Shown: positions 20,978 through 31,680 of the stretch, in pieces
Layout of the letters: each line of letters starts with the position of its first letter
Numbering within the stretch: the first letter of the stretch is position 1
DNA from: Rhabdophis nuchalis
Lineage: Eukaryota > Chordata > Lepidosauria > Squamata > Natricidae
DNA: 64,000 nt
Direction of reading: 5' to 3'
NCBI GenBank assembly: GCA_039707465.1
Contig: CM077643.1
Coordinates: forward strand, 249,385,419-249,449,418
Notes under the pieces: model-generated
The model's input: the letters and a program-made list of their open reading frames with translations, nothing else
Database searches by the model: none
Told to the model about the DNA's origin: nothing
Made by a program: the position numbers and the translations under genes

Positions 20978-22329
20978 CACAGAGGGAGGGAGGGAGGGAG
21001 GGAGGGAGGGAGGGAGGGAGGGAGGGAGGGAGATTAACAGTGGCTATTAGAAGAGTTAATGTTAGTCTAATAAGGGAATTCCCTTTATTATTTGAAGTTA
21101 AAACTGATTGCTTTCTCCCTCTTTCCAATATGTAAATGTATATATTAATATTTAATTTAAAATAAGCTATTTAAAGCAAACTTTCATTGGAATGTTGTTA
21201 TTGCTTGTGTAAGTTGGATGGAGGAGTTTCTTTGTTTGTTTTATTTTAAATGAAATGGAATAATTAGCCTCCCTCTCTAATATTACCATTCCATATAGTG
21301 GCACTTGTGTTTTTGTCATGGTTATAAAAAAAAAAACCACCCTAAAATTTCACAACTAATAATGTTGAATCTCATGAATATTAGCACCGTATTTTACCAT
21401 AATTACATAATTAAATAGAATTAGTCTCTATGCATTAGAAATTTGTTTGATCCATGCTAAATGGAAGCAATTTGGTGTCCTGGTTTATAAAAAAACCAAA
21501 AACATTAAGCAAATTAAAAACTGTGATAAAAAATATTATTTTCCAAAGGAGGTGAAATTTCATTCATTTATTCAGTTATTCTTATGGGGTTCAAGAAAGC
21601 TTTCATTCATTTATTTAGTTATTCTTATGGGGTTCATTAACAGCTGAATCTAAACATTATGAGTATATTTATATTTAATCACGATGAGCTTTCATTGCAT
21701 TTAAAAATTTGTCTTAATAAAGAAATGTAATGGGTAGTACTGTAGTCTAAAAAAATACTGAATCTGTCTTGTAAAGAAAAAAGAAAAAGAAATACCTCCA
21801 TTTGCATGTTACCAAGGCCCAGTTTTTTTAAAATTTAGGAGTTTTTTTCCGCCTTGCTGCAACAGTCACTTTATAAATGTATTTGTGTATTGGTTGTGGT
21901 TGTCCAATGCAGAAATCAACCACATGAATGCATTTGTTTTTAAGGTATCCCAAGAATCTTTGGGTTCTTTGCATGTACCCTATTTTCTGTTGATTTGATT
22001 CCCATGAAATAATATGGAAATGAAATTGATTTCTTATCCCCAGGTATTAGCAAGCTACTAATGATTAGGTTTGTCTATCTCATTAAGCAATAATACGGAT
22101 TGTTGGTAATTTTGGTTTTATGTGTTGTGTGAATCCAAATGTGATTGGTTAGTTTAGGTTTGGGTTCTTCATATTTGTAACAAGTCATAGAGATGTAATT
22201 TGCTTAATAAACCATAGCTATACAAACAATGGTTTAGCATGTTTAGTTACTTACTTAGTTAAGAAAATTTATATGGCCACACATTCATTCTCAATGATTG
22301 TGTACGGAGAGAAGTTTCTTGAGGATGGG
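20201..22329. other. AT-rich stretch without recognisable gene
   Basis: Contents are a microsatellite at 20841-21032 and a 43-bp tandem duplication at 21558-21636 (TTTCATTCATTTATTCAGTT unit). Otherwise I see nothing. Confidence 0.5.
20841..21032 (+). repeat. Compound array: TAGCTAGG, (GATA)n, (GGGA)n
   Basis: The array begins with TAGCTAGGTAGG variants, continues with about 21 GATA units (20891-20976), then an ACAC spacer and about 12 GGGA units. Confidence 0.95.
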
Positions 22330-22620
22330 CTCCAATAGAAGTCTGAAAGCTCAGTGTCAACTCACCTGGCCTGCTCTCAAGTTGCTATAAGCAAGGGGGA
22401 GGGAAACAAGGTCATAGTTGGGCTGTAAGTTACGTGAGGTCAGAGCTGGTTTCCCTTGGTTATGTACCAATATAACCTCCTAATAAATGACTGGATTTCT
22501 TTTGAAGCTTGGCTTGAGACTCATGATTTAATTAGGGTATCCATCAGAACCCTGACACCCAAGAAGACTAAATCGATGGGCCCAGTAACCGACCCAGATT
22601 GGATCCTGCAATTTTAATCA
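22330..22620 (+). mobile_element. Possible LTR end with downstream leader
   Basis: CCTAATAAATGACTGG, followed about 70 bp later by CATCAGAACCCTGACA, resembles an LTR polyadenylation signal and CA terminus. A short frame starting MGPVTDPDWILQF follows, as expected for the start of gag. The 5' end and the duplication were not found, so this is a weak call. Confidence 0.3.
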
Positions 22621-23527
22621 TGCATCTAATGAGTGAAACCTTAGCATAACTAGCATTCTATTCAATATCTGGATGAAGCAAGCACCACATATGTTTCTGT
22701 TCTTTCTGCTCCCCCCACTAGGAATGTTGCAGAGACATCTCATTGGTGCTCCTATTAACTGCATTTTTATATGATATTTTTGAACAAGTGAAAAGAGAGA
22801 GAGAGAAAAAATCAGAGATGCTTTAACTGAGCAAAGTGTTTAAAAATAATCTCAGCTTGCTCTATGAGGACGCTATAACCATTTGATATCTGACAGGAGT
22901 GGTAAGAACGTTTTCCTTTTGTGGCGGGAAAGCAGTAGTTCATCTCACACAGGCTGCCTCTTCAAATATCAATCTACTGGTTTTTCCAGATTATGGACTG
23001 GTTTTTTTTCTTCCCCTGCCCTGAAAGGAAGAAAAAAGGGGAGGGGTGGGGGTGGGAAAGGAATAGATATATTTTTCATAACTGTTGTGGTTTTGCTTAA
23101 GGCACCCCCACCAGAGCCAAACAAACAAAATCTTCAAGCCGCTGTTTTGCTTCAACAAAAGTTTGAGCGAAGCATCCCCCCTCAAAGCTGCTTTGAAGAG
23201 AAATGCCTCCCGCCCCCATCTCTGCACTTCATTTCTAAGAGCAAAAAGAAACAAACAGGTTGTTTCTCTGCTTCACGGTTTTATCTCCTGCCTCCTCTTG
23301 CATTCGCTGTTTTGTGAAGTGCCGGAGGACACGAAGAGGAAGCCAAAATACAATGCTTGTTCTTCAATTCTCTCGCATTCACAAAGACTGGGAAAGGCGG
23401 TATCTTTTCAAGGGTTGGATTCCTGCTAAGAGGGGGCTTTCACTTAAGGTGACTTGGCAACAAACATTTTTTTTTCTGTGCTGCTTAGGCTTAGCGTCTG
23501 CTTCCTAAAGTAACTGCAGGAAATTGT
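22621..23527. other. Stretch without recognisable gene
   Basis: Open frames of 80-140 codons occur on both strands in a moderately GC-rich part (22880-23500), but none shows a known motif. I regard them as chance frames. Confidence 0.4.
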
Positions 23528-23639
23528 TTGCAGCAGTAATTCCACAGGAGTGGTGGCGGTGAGCGTTGGCTTGATGAAAGCAATGTCATGAAGAAGCTTC
23601 AGGCCTTGTGCGCAAGAGAGCAGATTGCCCAATTGGAAC

Positions 23640-24080
23640 ATTTCTTCACCTACTCCTTACCAAAGTCAATTTTGGGGTGCAAGTGCACCGCCCAGAAACA
23701 GGTCAAAGGGCAGAAGAACGTTGGAACCAGTCCATGAAAATCCATTGTTTGGACATACGGGTAGAGATAGGATCAGGCTCAGAATATTGGATAGATTTTA
23801 TTGGCCAGGGATTGGTAAAGATGTGGCCCAGTACTGTAGGTTAGTGTTTGATTAGTAAAACCAAAAGGAGAACACAATCAAGTTCTTAAAGTGCCTTTAA
23901 TCTCTGTTTCTTTTTCTAAACTAGCCATGAATATCATAGGCCTTCTGCTACAATCCAGGAAAGGCAATGTTATCTGTGATTATGCAACTCAGGATTCTGC
24001 TGCAGTTCCATTAAGGAATGTGATGGCCAAAAGAATAGCAGAGGAGCTGGTCTTCTGGAAATGTTTGCAGCAGTAATTCT
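23640..24080 (+). pseudogene. Ty3/gypsy integrase fragment
   Basis: The first frame reads NPLFGHTGRDRIRLRILDRFYWPGIGKDVAQYC (about 23740-23840). This is the zinc-binding HHCC region of gypsy integrases: H in GHTGR, the FYWPG motif, then the first Cys. After a frame change, SFSKLAMNIIGLLLQSRKGN and VICDYATQDSAAVPLRN (about 23915-24030) correspond to the integrase core start, where active elements have MDIVGPL and the first catalytic Asp. Here the Asp is replaced (MNIIG). Stops and frame changes make it dead. No LTR is seen beside it. Confidence 0.75.
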
Positions 24081-24345
24081 GGGGCTGGACCTGATGGAAG
24101 CACTGTCATGCAGAAGCTCCGCTCCCTGTACCAAAGTGGTAAAGCTTTCAATGAAGTCTTATAAATATTGCTGTTTGGCTCTAAAGAATAAAGTTACTCT
24201 TAAGGGAATCTTGAAGAGCGAGTTACTGATCAGTTAAATAATAGTCACAGATCTTAGCATACCACAGAAAGTAAATTAAATGAATAGGAATGTCTGATTG
24301 TACAGCAAGATGATGGAGAACCAATTTATGTCTCCCTTGTGTTAG

Positions 24346-24667
24346 GGTTGCAATGGCTCAGTGGCTAAGACACTGGGCTTGTCGATCAGAAAGGTTGGCA
24401 GTTTGGCGGTTTGAATCCCTAGTGCCTTGTAACGGAGTGAGCTCTCGTTACTTGTCCCAGCTTCTGCCAACCTAGCAATTCAAAGGCACGTAAAAATGCA
24501 AGTAGAAAGATAGAGACCACCTTTGATGGGAAGGTAACAGTGTTACATGCGCCTTTGGCATTTATCATGCCATCCACATGACCACAAAGACCACTTTGGA
24601 CAATGCTAGCTATTCAGCTTTGAAACAGAGATAAGCACCGCCCCACAGAGTCGGGAACAACTAGCAA
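24346..24667 (+). mobile_element. Sauria-type SINE
   Basis: The tRNA-like head has an A box (TGGCTCAGTGGCTAAG near 24354) and a B box (GGTTTGAATCCC near 24408). A body follows with TTCTGCCAACCTAGCAATTC and AGATAAGCACCGCCCCACAG. The usual 3' end with ACCTTT repeats is missing; the copy stops after GGGAACAACTAGCA. A full-length opposite-strand copy is at 49992-50345. Confidence 0.8.
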
Positions 24668-25090
24668 TAACTCACTCGTCATCATCAGGCTTTCATCTGT
24701 GGCTTCACAGCTGCCGTTTTTCTATAAATCTTGGTGGTGTGTGTGTGTGGAGTGCTGGCTTTGTTGCTGTGAGTGGGTTGATTGGCTGTGCAGTTGTATA
24801 TTGATTGGTAGATTGGTGCTGATTGGTACTATCTGTGTGTTCCTTGTTATTTTGTATTTTAACAGCCTGGGTGGTGGGTGGGGCTCATCTGTTGGCCAGT
24901 GCTGATTTCCAGATGTCTGGTATGTGGGAGGTATCATCACGTTTGTTCATGTTGTGCGGGTGTTTCTCTATTTTGATGGCTTCCCTGATTATTCTCTTGT
25001 TGAGTTGTTCAGTTTTGGAGATTAATTTGGTTCTTTCAAAGTCAATTTCATGTCCTGTAGCTTTAAAGTGCTGGTAGAGGGATGAGATTG
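24668..25090 (-). mobile_element. Penelope-like element 3' end (GIY-YIG endonuclease tail)
   Basis: On the minus strand, 25088 to 24885 translates as SSLYQHFKATGHEIDFERTK, then LNKRIIREAIKIEKHPHNMN and KRDDTSHIPDIWKSALANR followed by a stop. This is the C-terminal part of Penelope-like polyproteins after the GIY-YIG nuclease, with the conserved GHEIDF, REAIEI and NMN motifs. A ~200-bp 3' UTR follows, ending with GCCTGATGATGACGAG beside the SINE. RT and the upstream nuclease are absent. Confidence 0.75.
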
Positions 25091-25179
25091 TAAGTTGTTT
25101 TTTTTACTGCGTTTTTATGTTCTGCAATATATATCGCATATGTATATAAGCATTGGTGTATTTGCAATGGTTAGTGTGG

Positions 25180-26060
25180 TGAACAAACAGCCTGGAGCCA
25201 TAATGTACATTGTACATCTCATATTTTGCAAACTAGACTGGGCAAAAGATGGAATAAAAATCAGTGTTGCCTATTTGAATCACAAGATTTGCAGGTGATG
25301 TTCTCACAAGAGACAGGAAAGCTACAAAGACAGGTATAAGAGCTGCACAAAGTAGGATAAACACTTGGCTTAAAAATAAACATTAAAAAGAACCAATAAA
25401 TAAATTCACCAAAGAAAGAATGTTATTTTAATATATATCTGGAGAAGAACTAGACATAGTAGACCACTACATTTACCATGGCCAATGAATCTCAATGGAA
25501 GGTGGTACAATAAAGGAAATTGAATGGCGTGTTAAATTTGGATGGCAGGCATTTCACAAGCTAAGCATAATTTTCAAGAACAACCTCCCCCTTTGCACAA
25601 AGAGAATAGTTTCCGATCTGTGTGTGCTACCTGTTCTAATATATGTCAGGGAAACATGGCATAACCTCAAAATCGATACAAAAGCTCTGAGTGGTGCAAA
25701 AAGCCATGGAAAGATATTCGGCACTATAAGATAGAAAGACCTACACACGGCTTAGAGAACAAATGAAAGTATGCGATATCATCAAGAGAGTAAAACAATT
25801 GGAATGGAAATGGGCTGGTCACATAGCAAGAAGAATTGATGGCAGGTGGACCAAGGGAGTCATGGAATGGATCCCACGTGACCAAAAGCATTCACAAAAA
25901 AGACCTAAAACAAGATGGATTGATGACATCAGCAAGTATCGTGGGGCCAATTGGCCCCCCCAAAAAAAGCTCAGGACCATATTGGTTGGAAACATGCAGA
26001 AGAGGCCTTTGTCCTGCAGTGGATAGACAATGGCTAAAATGATGATGATGAATAGTGTAA
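25180..26060 (+). mobile_element. RTE/BovB-type LINE, 3' part of pol
   Basis: The RT palm is decayed: LDWAKDGIKISVAYLNHKIC then AGDVLTRDR, where the family has a RFADD motif C. The thumb and C-terminal region follow: DLCVLPVLIYVRETWHNLK (25615-25670), then KVCDIIKRVKQLEWKWAGHI, ARRIDGRWTKGVMEWIPRDQ and KRPKTRWIDDI (25766-25935), ending in AMDRQW-like codons and a GATGATGAT tail at 26039. It is 5'-truncated with multiple stops. Confidence 0.8.
25763..26026 (+). pseudogene. BovB/RTE-type pol C-terminus
   Basis: This 87-codon frame has the WAGHIARRIDGRWTK and PKTRWIDDISKY motifs that mark the C-terminus of BovB-like LINE pol proteins. The homologous stretch lies on the opposite strand at 30536-30826. 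A frame change near 25960 shifts the last ~20 codons. It has no activity on its own. Confidence 0.75.
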
Positions 26061-26459
26061 TCTCAATCTCCAGAAGTCAAGTTAAAAACAATACAGTAAA
26101 AATAAAGCATATCAATAATATTAAGTATATCTAACACGGTCAATTGTTGTCGTCATCATGATTGGATTGTAACTTACTATTAAGTTACTTAATAGTATTA
26201 AGTAACAATGATTGAAGTGTAACTTACTATTATTGTCCTGCTGCTTAAGCAAAACACTAAGGGCATCATTTGATGTCCCTGTAGAACAGATTTTAGGATG
26301 ATTCCTGGTCAGTATAAACAACATTGATCAAAAAAATGAAAAGTAAAGGTTAAGTAACTCTCATTTGAATTCAGCTTGACTCCAAGGGAATTTTAGATAT
26401 ATTTATGCGGTTTTCTTCACAAACCATATTAGGCCCAGTACTATTCAATATCTTCAGAA
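26061..26459. other. AT-rich stretch without gene
   Basis: A small direct/inverted repetition of TGTAACTTACTATTA occurs at 26168 and 26219. Nothing else is recognised. Confidence 0.4.
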
Positions 26460-27415
26460 GCAATTTACAATACAATAGCAGAGTTGGAAGGGACCTTGGA
26501 GGTCTTCTAGTCCAACCCCCTGCCTAGGCAGGAAACCCTATACCATTTCAGACAAATGGCTATCCAACATCTTCTTAAAGGCTTCCAGTGTTGGGGCATT
26601 CACAACTTCTGGAGGCAAGCTGTTCCACTGATTAATTGTTCTAACTGTCAGGAAATTTCTCCTCAGTTCTAAGTTGCTTCTCTCCTTGATTAGTTTCCAC
26701 CCATTGCTTCTTGTTCTGGCCTCAGGTGCCTTGGAGAATAATTTGACTCCCTCTTCTTTGTGGCAGCCTCTGAGATATCGGAAGACTGCTATCATGTCTC
26801 CCCTGGTCCTTCTCTTCATCAAACTAGACATACCCAGTTACTGCAACCGTTCTTCATATGTTTTACTCTCCAGTCCCCTAATCATCTTTGTTGCTCTTCT
26901 CTGCACTCTTTCTAGAGTCTCCATGTCTTTTCTACATCGTGGCGACCAAAACTGAATGCAGTATTCCAAGTGTGGCCTTACCAAGGCATTATAAAGTGGT
27001 ATTAACACTTCACGTGATCTTGATTCTATCCCTCTGTTGATGCAGCCTAGAACTGTGTTGGCTTTTTTGGCAGCTGCTGCACACTGCTGGATCCTATTTA
27101 AATGGTTGTCCACTAGGATTCCAAGATCCCTCTCACAGTTGCTACTATTGAGCAAGGCACCACCTATTCTGTACCTGTGTATTTGGTTTTTCTTGTCTAA
27201 ATGTAGAACCTTACTTTTTTCACCATTGAATTTCATTTTGTTAGATAGTGCCCAATGTTCAGGTTTGTCAAGATCCTTCTGTATCTTAAGCCTATCTTCT
27301 GGAGTGTTGGCTATTCCTGCCAGCTTGGTGTCACCGGCAAATTTGATGAGTTCCCCATTTATTCCCTCATCCAAATCATTGATGAAGATGTTGAAGAGTA
27401 CTGGACCTAATTCAT
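26460..27415 (-). mobile_element. CR1 LINE, 3' third, relatively young, empty hAT site
   Basis: The 3' tail (26469, TACAATACAATAGCAGAGTT), 3' UTR and pol C-terminus are present. The hAT landing site is intact and empty here (CCCTATAC at 26536-26543). The element is 5'-truncated at about 27415, where a second CR1 starts in the opposite direction. Confidence 0.9.
26538..27415 (-). pseudogene. CR1 ORF2p: RT end and C-terminus
   Basis: Two overlapping frames read LGPVLFNIFINDLDEGINGE then LIKFAGDTKLAGIANTPEDR. Here the RT motif C should be FADDTK, so one catalytic Asp is replaced by Gly. The thumb region follows (NCERDLGILVDNHLNRIQQC, LVRPHLEYCIQFWSPRCRKD, QRRATKMIRGLE). After a frame change near 26835 comes the C-terminal part (RTRGDMIAVFRYLRGCHKEE and SNLELRRNFLTVRTINQWNS). 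It is dead, but only lightly mutated apart from 5' truncation. Confidence 0.85.
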
Positions 27416-28154
27416 TTAGATGAAGGACTTTTGCAGATGACACTAAACTGGCAGGAATAGCCAACACCCCAAAAGACAAGGATCCAAAAAGATCTTGACA
27501 AACTTGAACAATGGGCCATATCCAACAAAATGAATTTTAATGTGGAGAAAAACAACTGTTTTATTTAGGCAGGAAAAAAATCAAAGGTATAAGTACAGAT
27601 GAGGTGAGACCTGGCTCAAAAACTGTGAGAGGGACCTTGGAGTCCTTTGGCAGCCGCCACCAAAAAAGCGAATACAATCCTGGGTTGTATAAACAGAGGC
27701 AAGATCATATGAAGTACTAGGACCACTTTATGCAACCCTAGTAAGACCACACCTGGAATACTGCAATCAATTTTCACCATACTACAAAAACGTTGAGACT
27801 TTGGAAAAAGTTCAGAGCAGAGCAGCTCAGATGATCAAAGACCTGGAGACTAAAATGTGAGGATGTGAACTGCAAGATTTGGGTTTGGCTAGTCTAAAGA
27901 GAAGAAAAATTAGGGATGACATGATAGCAGTATTCTGGTACTTGAGGGGCTGCCACAAAGAAGAGGAGGTCAAATTATTCTCCAAAGCACCAGAGGACAG
28001 GACAAGAAACAATGGATGGAAACTAATCAAAGAGAGAAGCAACCTCGAAATAAGGAGAAACTTCCTAACAGTGAGGACAATTAACCAGTGGAACAGCTCG
28101 CTTCCAGAATTAGTGGGTGCTCCATCACTGGATGTTTTTAAGGAGAATCTAGAT

Positions 28155-28263
28155 CAGGAGTGCCAAACCCATGGCCCATAGGTCAGATGCGTCACACGCT
28201 GGCCACGTCTATCCCCAGTTTAGGGATGGGGGAAAGTCATGATGCATGAGTTTGACACCCTTG
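28155..28263. mobile_element. Small hAT MITE, 109 bp
   Basis: It starts CAGGAGTGCCAAACCCATGG, and the reverse complement of its end is CAAGGGTGTCAAACTCATGC, giving ~20-bp inverted repeats with a few mismatches. Candidate 8-bp flanks (ATCTAGAT / GTCTTGGT) match at only 5 of 8, so the duplication is weak. It sits within CR1 3' UTR, 30 bp before the next hAT. Confidence 0.7.
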
Positions 28264-28292
28264 GTCTTGGTTTTATCTGAAATGGTATAGGT

Positions 28293-28700
28293 CAGTGATG
28301 GCTAACCTTTTTGCCACCGTGTGTCAAAAGTGGGGGGAGCACAGAGAGGGTCGTGTGCGGGTGTGCCCACACCAATCATTTTATGTGTGTGACACCTCTG
28401 CGCGCATGCGTGCATGACCCCCCTCCCCCTCCCCGCTTTTGGCACATGATGGACTTTTTTTTTGCCCTCCCCAGGTTTCAGAGGCTTTCTAGGAGCCTGG
28501 GGAGGGTAGAAACATCCCCCCCTCCACTCCTCGGAGGTCCTCTGGAGGCTTCAGGGAATTTTGGTGGATATGGGCATAAAATGGCCGAAAATGATTGCTG
28601 AAGTCAGCTGGTCAGCGTGTGCATGCAGGCTGGAGCTGACAGGGCAATGCCTCGCATGCCCTAATAAATGGCTCCATATGCCATAGGTTTGCCATCATGG
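28293..28700. mobile_element. Non-autonomous hAT element in CR1 3' UTR, 408 bp
   Basis: It starts CAGTGATGGCTAACCTTTTT, and the reverse complement of its end is CCATGATGGCAAACCTATGG. It is flanked by a perfect 8-bp duplication, GTATAGGT, at 28285-28292 and 28701-28708. The interior is related to the element at 18529-19143 (CAAAAG(T/C)GGGGGGAG near the start). It has no coding capacity. Confidence 0.85.
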
Positions 28701-28903
28701 GTATAGGTTCTCTTGCTTGAGCAGTGGTCTGGACTAGAAGACTTCCAACGTCTCGATGTTAATTGTAAAGACATTTATCTGGCATTGATTTACAATATAG
28801 TTTTGTTTACCTTACCTGCAGTAAAACATTTTAATCATTTCTAAATAGGTTTAAAAAAATTTAGTTGAGAAATATTGACTATTGTGTATTATTCTCAAAA
28901 CAC

Positions 28904-29126
28904 ATCTATTCCACGTGGCCGGCCTGGCATAGTTTTAAGGATCTAATTTTAATATAACGTTTTTAATAGTTTTTAATCATATTTTAGCGCAGATTTACTA
29001 AATTTTATTTCTATTTTATATTGTGATTATATGTATTGTGTTTTTATCTCTTCTGTGCACTGCCCTGAGTCCCACCAGGGAGATAGGGCGGTATATAAAT
29101 TTGATTAAATAAAAAATAAAAAGTAT
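28904..29126 (+). mobile_element. L2-like LINE 3' UTR
   Basis: CCACGTGGCCGGCCTGGC marks the end of pol. The 3' UTR leads to the terminal CACTGCCCTGAGTCCCACCA, GGGAGATAGGGCGGTATATA and an A-rich TAAATAAAAAATAAAAA tail. Confidence 0.8.
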
Positions 29127-29741
29127 GTGGAATTCCAGTTGCCGTTGGCTAAATATAAATAATATTGGAACATTTTTTGTAATCCTGACTTCCTTACTAG
29201 AGTTTCCAAGTTCATTCATGCTTTCATCTAGTTTCTCTATTCATAATTGTATTTATTGTTAAAATCATTTAACAATAAATACAATTTATTACTCTGACCT
29301 TGATTGAAAATTCAGCTAGGAAAGTAAAATAGGTTTGAAATAATCTAAATAAAGAACAAAAGCTTTTGCATGAATGCAAGATCCATTAAAATTAATAAAA
29401 CCAATGAGTGTCCTCTGGGTAGAAAGGCGGGATGTAAATCAAATTAATATTCAAATGAAGAACAGCAATAATAATGGGAATTTTGGAATAAACCTTTCAG
29501 CCAAGGATGCTTTCAAATATCTTTCCATAATTTTCCACTGACCTAATCTATATTTACATGTATGACTATTTAACACAAAAACACACAACAGTGCACATGG
29601 ACACACATGGTCTCACATACACACACACACACAAACAAATAGAAATACTGCAATGAGAGAGATATTATGTGGGTTTCGGTTATTTTGTTTTCTACTTTAA
29701 AATTCATTCCAACTGCTTGTCCCGTTTAGGAGTTCAGTTCA
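29127..29741. other. AT-rich stretch; (AC)n near 29590-29637
   Basis: A diverged L2-tail-like GGCGGGATGTAAATCAAAT occurs near 29425. Nothing else is recognised. Confidence 0.4.
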
Positions 29742-30132
29742 GTAGTGCAGGTCAACTTATGACCACAATTGAGCCCAGCATTTATGTTGCTAAGTGAGAC
29801 ATTTGTTAACTGAGTTTTGCCCCATTTTATGACCTTTCTTGCCACAATTGTTAAATGAATCACTGCAGTTGATAAGTTAGTGACACAGCTGTTAAGTGAA
29901 TCTCGCTTCCCCATTGACTTTGCTTGTCAGAAAGCCACAAAAGGTGATTGCATGACCCCAGGACACTGCAACCATCATAAATATGAGTCAGTTGACAAGT
30001 GTCTAAATTTTGATCATGTGCCCATGGAGATGCTGCAGTGGTCATAAATATGAAAAATAAGTCACTGTTTTCAGTGCTGTTGTAACTTGGAATGGTCACT
30101 AAATGAACTGTTGTAAGTCAAGGACTACGTGT
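29742..30132. mobile_element. Tigger/pogo-like MITE
   Basis: This is one copy of the family whose best-bounded member is at 58162-58791. It shares ACTTATGACCACAATTGAGC, TCCCCATTGACTTTGCTTG, CACTGCAACC and the terminal TAAGTCAAGGACTACGTGTA. The inverted ends (CAGGTAGTCCTYGACTTA type) and TA flanks suggest a Tc1/mariner-superfamily, pogo-like MITE. It has no transposase. Confidence 0.65.
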
Positions 30133-30282
30133 AATGTAATCAACATACTATCCACATGCACGAAATCCAAGAATTTAGAGCTATTGAAATATTTTTGTCA
30201 CTCTAAAAAAAGAAGACAATAAATATTTTCCATAATATAACAATAATCTACCTGGAAAATAATACAAACATCTCAAGAATCA

Positions 30283-30376
30283 GAGTGGGTGTCTGTCTGT
30301 CCGTCCGTCCGTCCGTCCATCCATCCATCCATCCATCCATCCATCCATCCATCCATCCATCCATCCATCCGTCTAC

Positions 30377-30469
<93 letters not shown>

Positions 30470-30490
30470 ATCCTAGTCTTTATCTATCTA
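30283..30490 (+). repeat. Compound (GTCC)n, (ATCC)n, (CTAT)n microsatellite
   Basis: The array holds about five GTCC units, about 14 ATCC units, then about 24 CTAT units (GATA on the other strand). Its right end abuts the 3' end of a minus-strand BovB-type LINE. Confidence 0.95.
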
Positions 30491-30835
30491 CTGCAGGATG
30501 AAAGCCTCTTCTGCATGTTTCTGGCCAATATGGTCTTAAGCTTTCCTTTGCCAATTGGGTGTACAATATTTGCTGATGTCGTCAATCCATCTTGTTTTAA
30601 ATGTGTTTTGTGGATGCTTTTTATTAAGTGGGATCCATTTTATGATTGCCTTGGTCCACCTGCCATCACTTCTTGCTTTGTGACCAGCCCATTTCAATTT
30701 CAATTCTTTTACACTCTGGATGATATTGTATACTTTCGTTTGTTCTCTAATCCATGTGCAGGTCTTTCTATCTTGCCTCAAAAGGCCGAGCATGTATTTT
30801 TCCAAGGCTCTTTGTGCCACTCGCACTTTTTGTAT
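30491..30835 (-). mobile_element. RTE/BovB-type LINE 3' end
   Basis: The minus strand translates as KVYNIIQSVKELKLKWAGHK, ARSDGRWTKAIIKWIPLNKK and FKTRWIDDISKY, then AEEAFILQ followed by a stop, the same C-terminus as at 25766-26026. The natural LINE tail appears replaced by a GATA array. Confidence 0.75.
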
Positions 30836-31195
30836 TGATGGCGAGGTTAAAAATGTCTGTAAATCTACCTACATTATATACTAGGGCTGTAAGTGGGATG
30901 AGAGTGGTGTAGCTTGGTCATCCCATCACAGTGGTGTCTGCAGATAACCAAGATGGTGCTTAGAGCATAGGGACAGAAATCCTGTGCCTTTTGTTTGCAT
31001 GCTGATGTTGCATTGTAATACTTCATTGTCCTATCTTGTCCTGCAATTGCTGCTGCCTCATTGGGCCTCATTAATTTTTTCCCATGTTCCCCCAAGGGAT
31101 TTGAAAAGGGATTTGATCGACTTATGTAGCTTCTCCATGTTTTTCACTTTGCCATGTGACTTCCCCCTGCCAAATAGAAATCTTTCATCACTTGT
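30836..31195. other. Unclassified stretch
   Basis: No gene or repeat is recognised. It lies between a BovB-type end and an L2-like fragment. Confidence 0.35.
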
Positions 31196-31520
31196 TTGCA
31201 ATGCCTGTACATGGGTCTATCCTTGAAGAGTCTTCAGAAGTTACAGCTGGCACAGAACCCAGCTGCACGGAGAGTTCTTGGCTCCCCTAGGGTGGTCCAT
31301 GTAGCACCTCTGCTATGTGTGCTGCAGTGGTTGCCAGGCGGCTTCGGGGTCCAATTCAAGATGTTGATTACTACCTATAGAGCTGCTTATGACATGGGTC
31401 CAGTCTACCTGAAGAGCCATCTTACTCCCAATAAGATTGAGCCACCCCACTCGCAACAGCAGAAGAAGAATGCTGCAGATTGCATTGGCCAAAGAATTTC
31501 AGCTGGCGGGGACCATAAGT
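31196..31520 (+). pseudogene. L2/CR1-type pol C-terminal fragment
   Basis: It translates as LYMGLSLKSLQKLQLAQNPA, ARRVLGSPRVVHVAPLLCVL, QWLPGGFGVQFKMLITTYRA and AYDMGPVYLKSHL. This is the [11 protein letters not shown]...LHWLP..FR..FK region of L2-clade pol proteins. It is more diverged than the elements at 45-62 kb, so it is from another subfamily or an older one. No RT core is present. Confidence 0.65.
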
Positions 31521-31680
31521 AAATAAACACAATATACTCTAAAATCACCCATATCTAGATAGGCGAACTTGTCTCGAAGATGAACGTGATTCCCAGTGAG
31601 TTTTGTGAGAATCTCCATGTTGCTTCTCAACATGGTAGAAGCATGGTTTTCTTTCTGGGATGTTTTTCCCACTTTCTAAC

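Larger units (their letters stand above)
27416..28780 (+). mobile_element. CR1 LINE 3' part, older copy with two hAT insertions (copy 2)
   Basis: It begins with TTTGCAGATGACACTAAACT (RT motif C, FADDTK) and runs to the 3' tail near 28770. The last coding part reads NNGWKLIKERSNLEIRRNFL and TVRTINQWNSSLPELVGAPS. The 3' UTR is interrupted by hAT elements at 28155-28263 and 28293-28700. It lies head-to-head with the neighbouring minus-strand CR1. Confidence 0.85.

Noticed and set aside
26460..28780. Twin-priming inversion of a single CR1
   Set aside because: The two halves overlap in content and differ strongly in decay; twin priming would give non-overlapping parts of equal age.
30283..30490. 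Regularly repeated array resembling a CRISPR
   Set aside because: Unit is 4 bp with no unique spacers; a simple microsatellite in a vertebrate genome.
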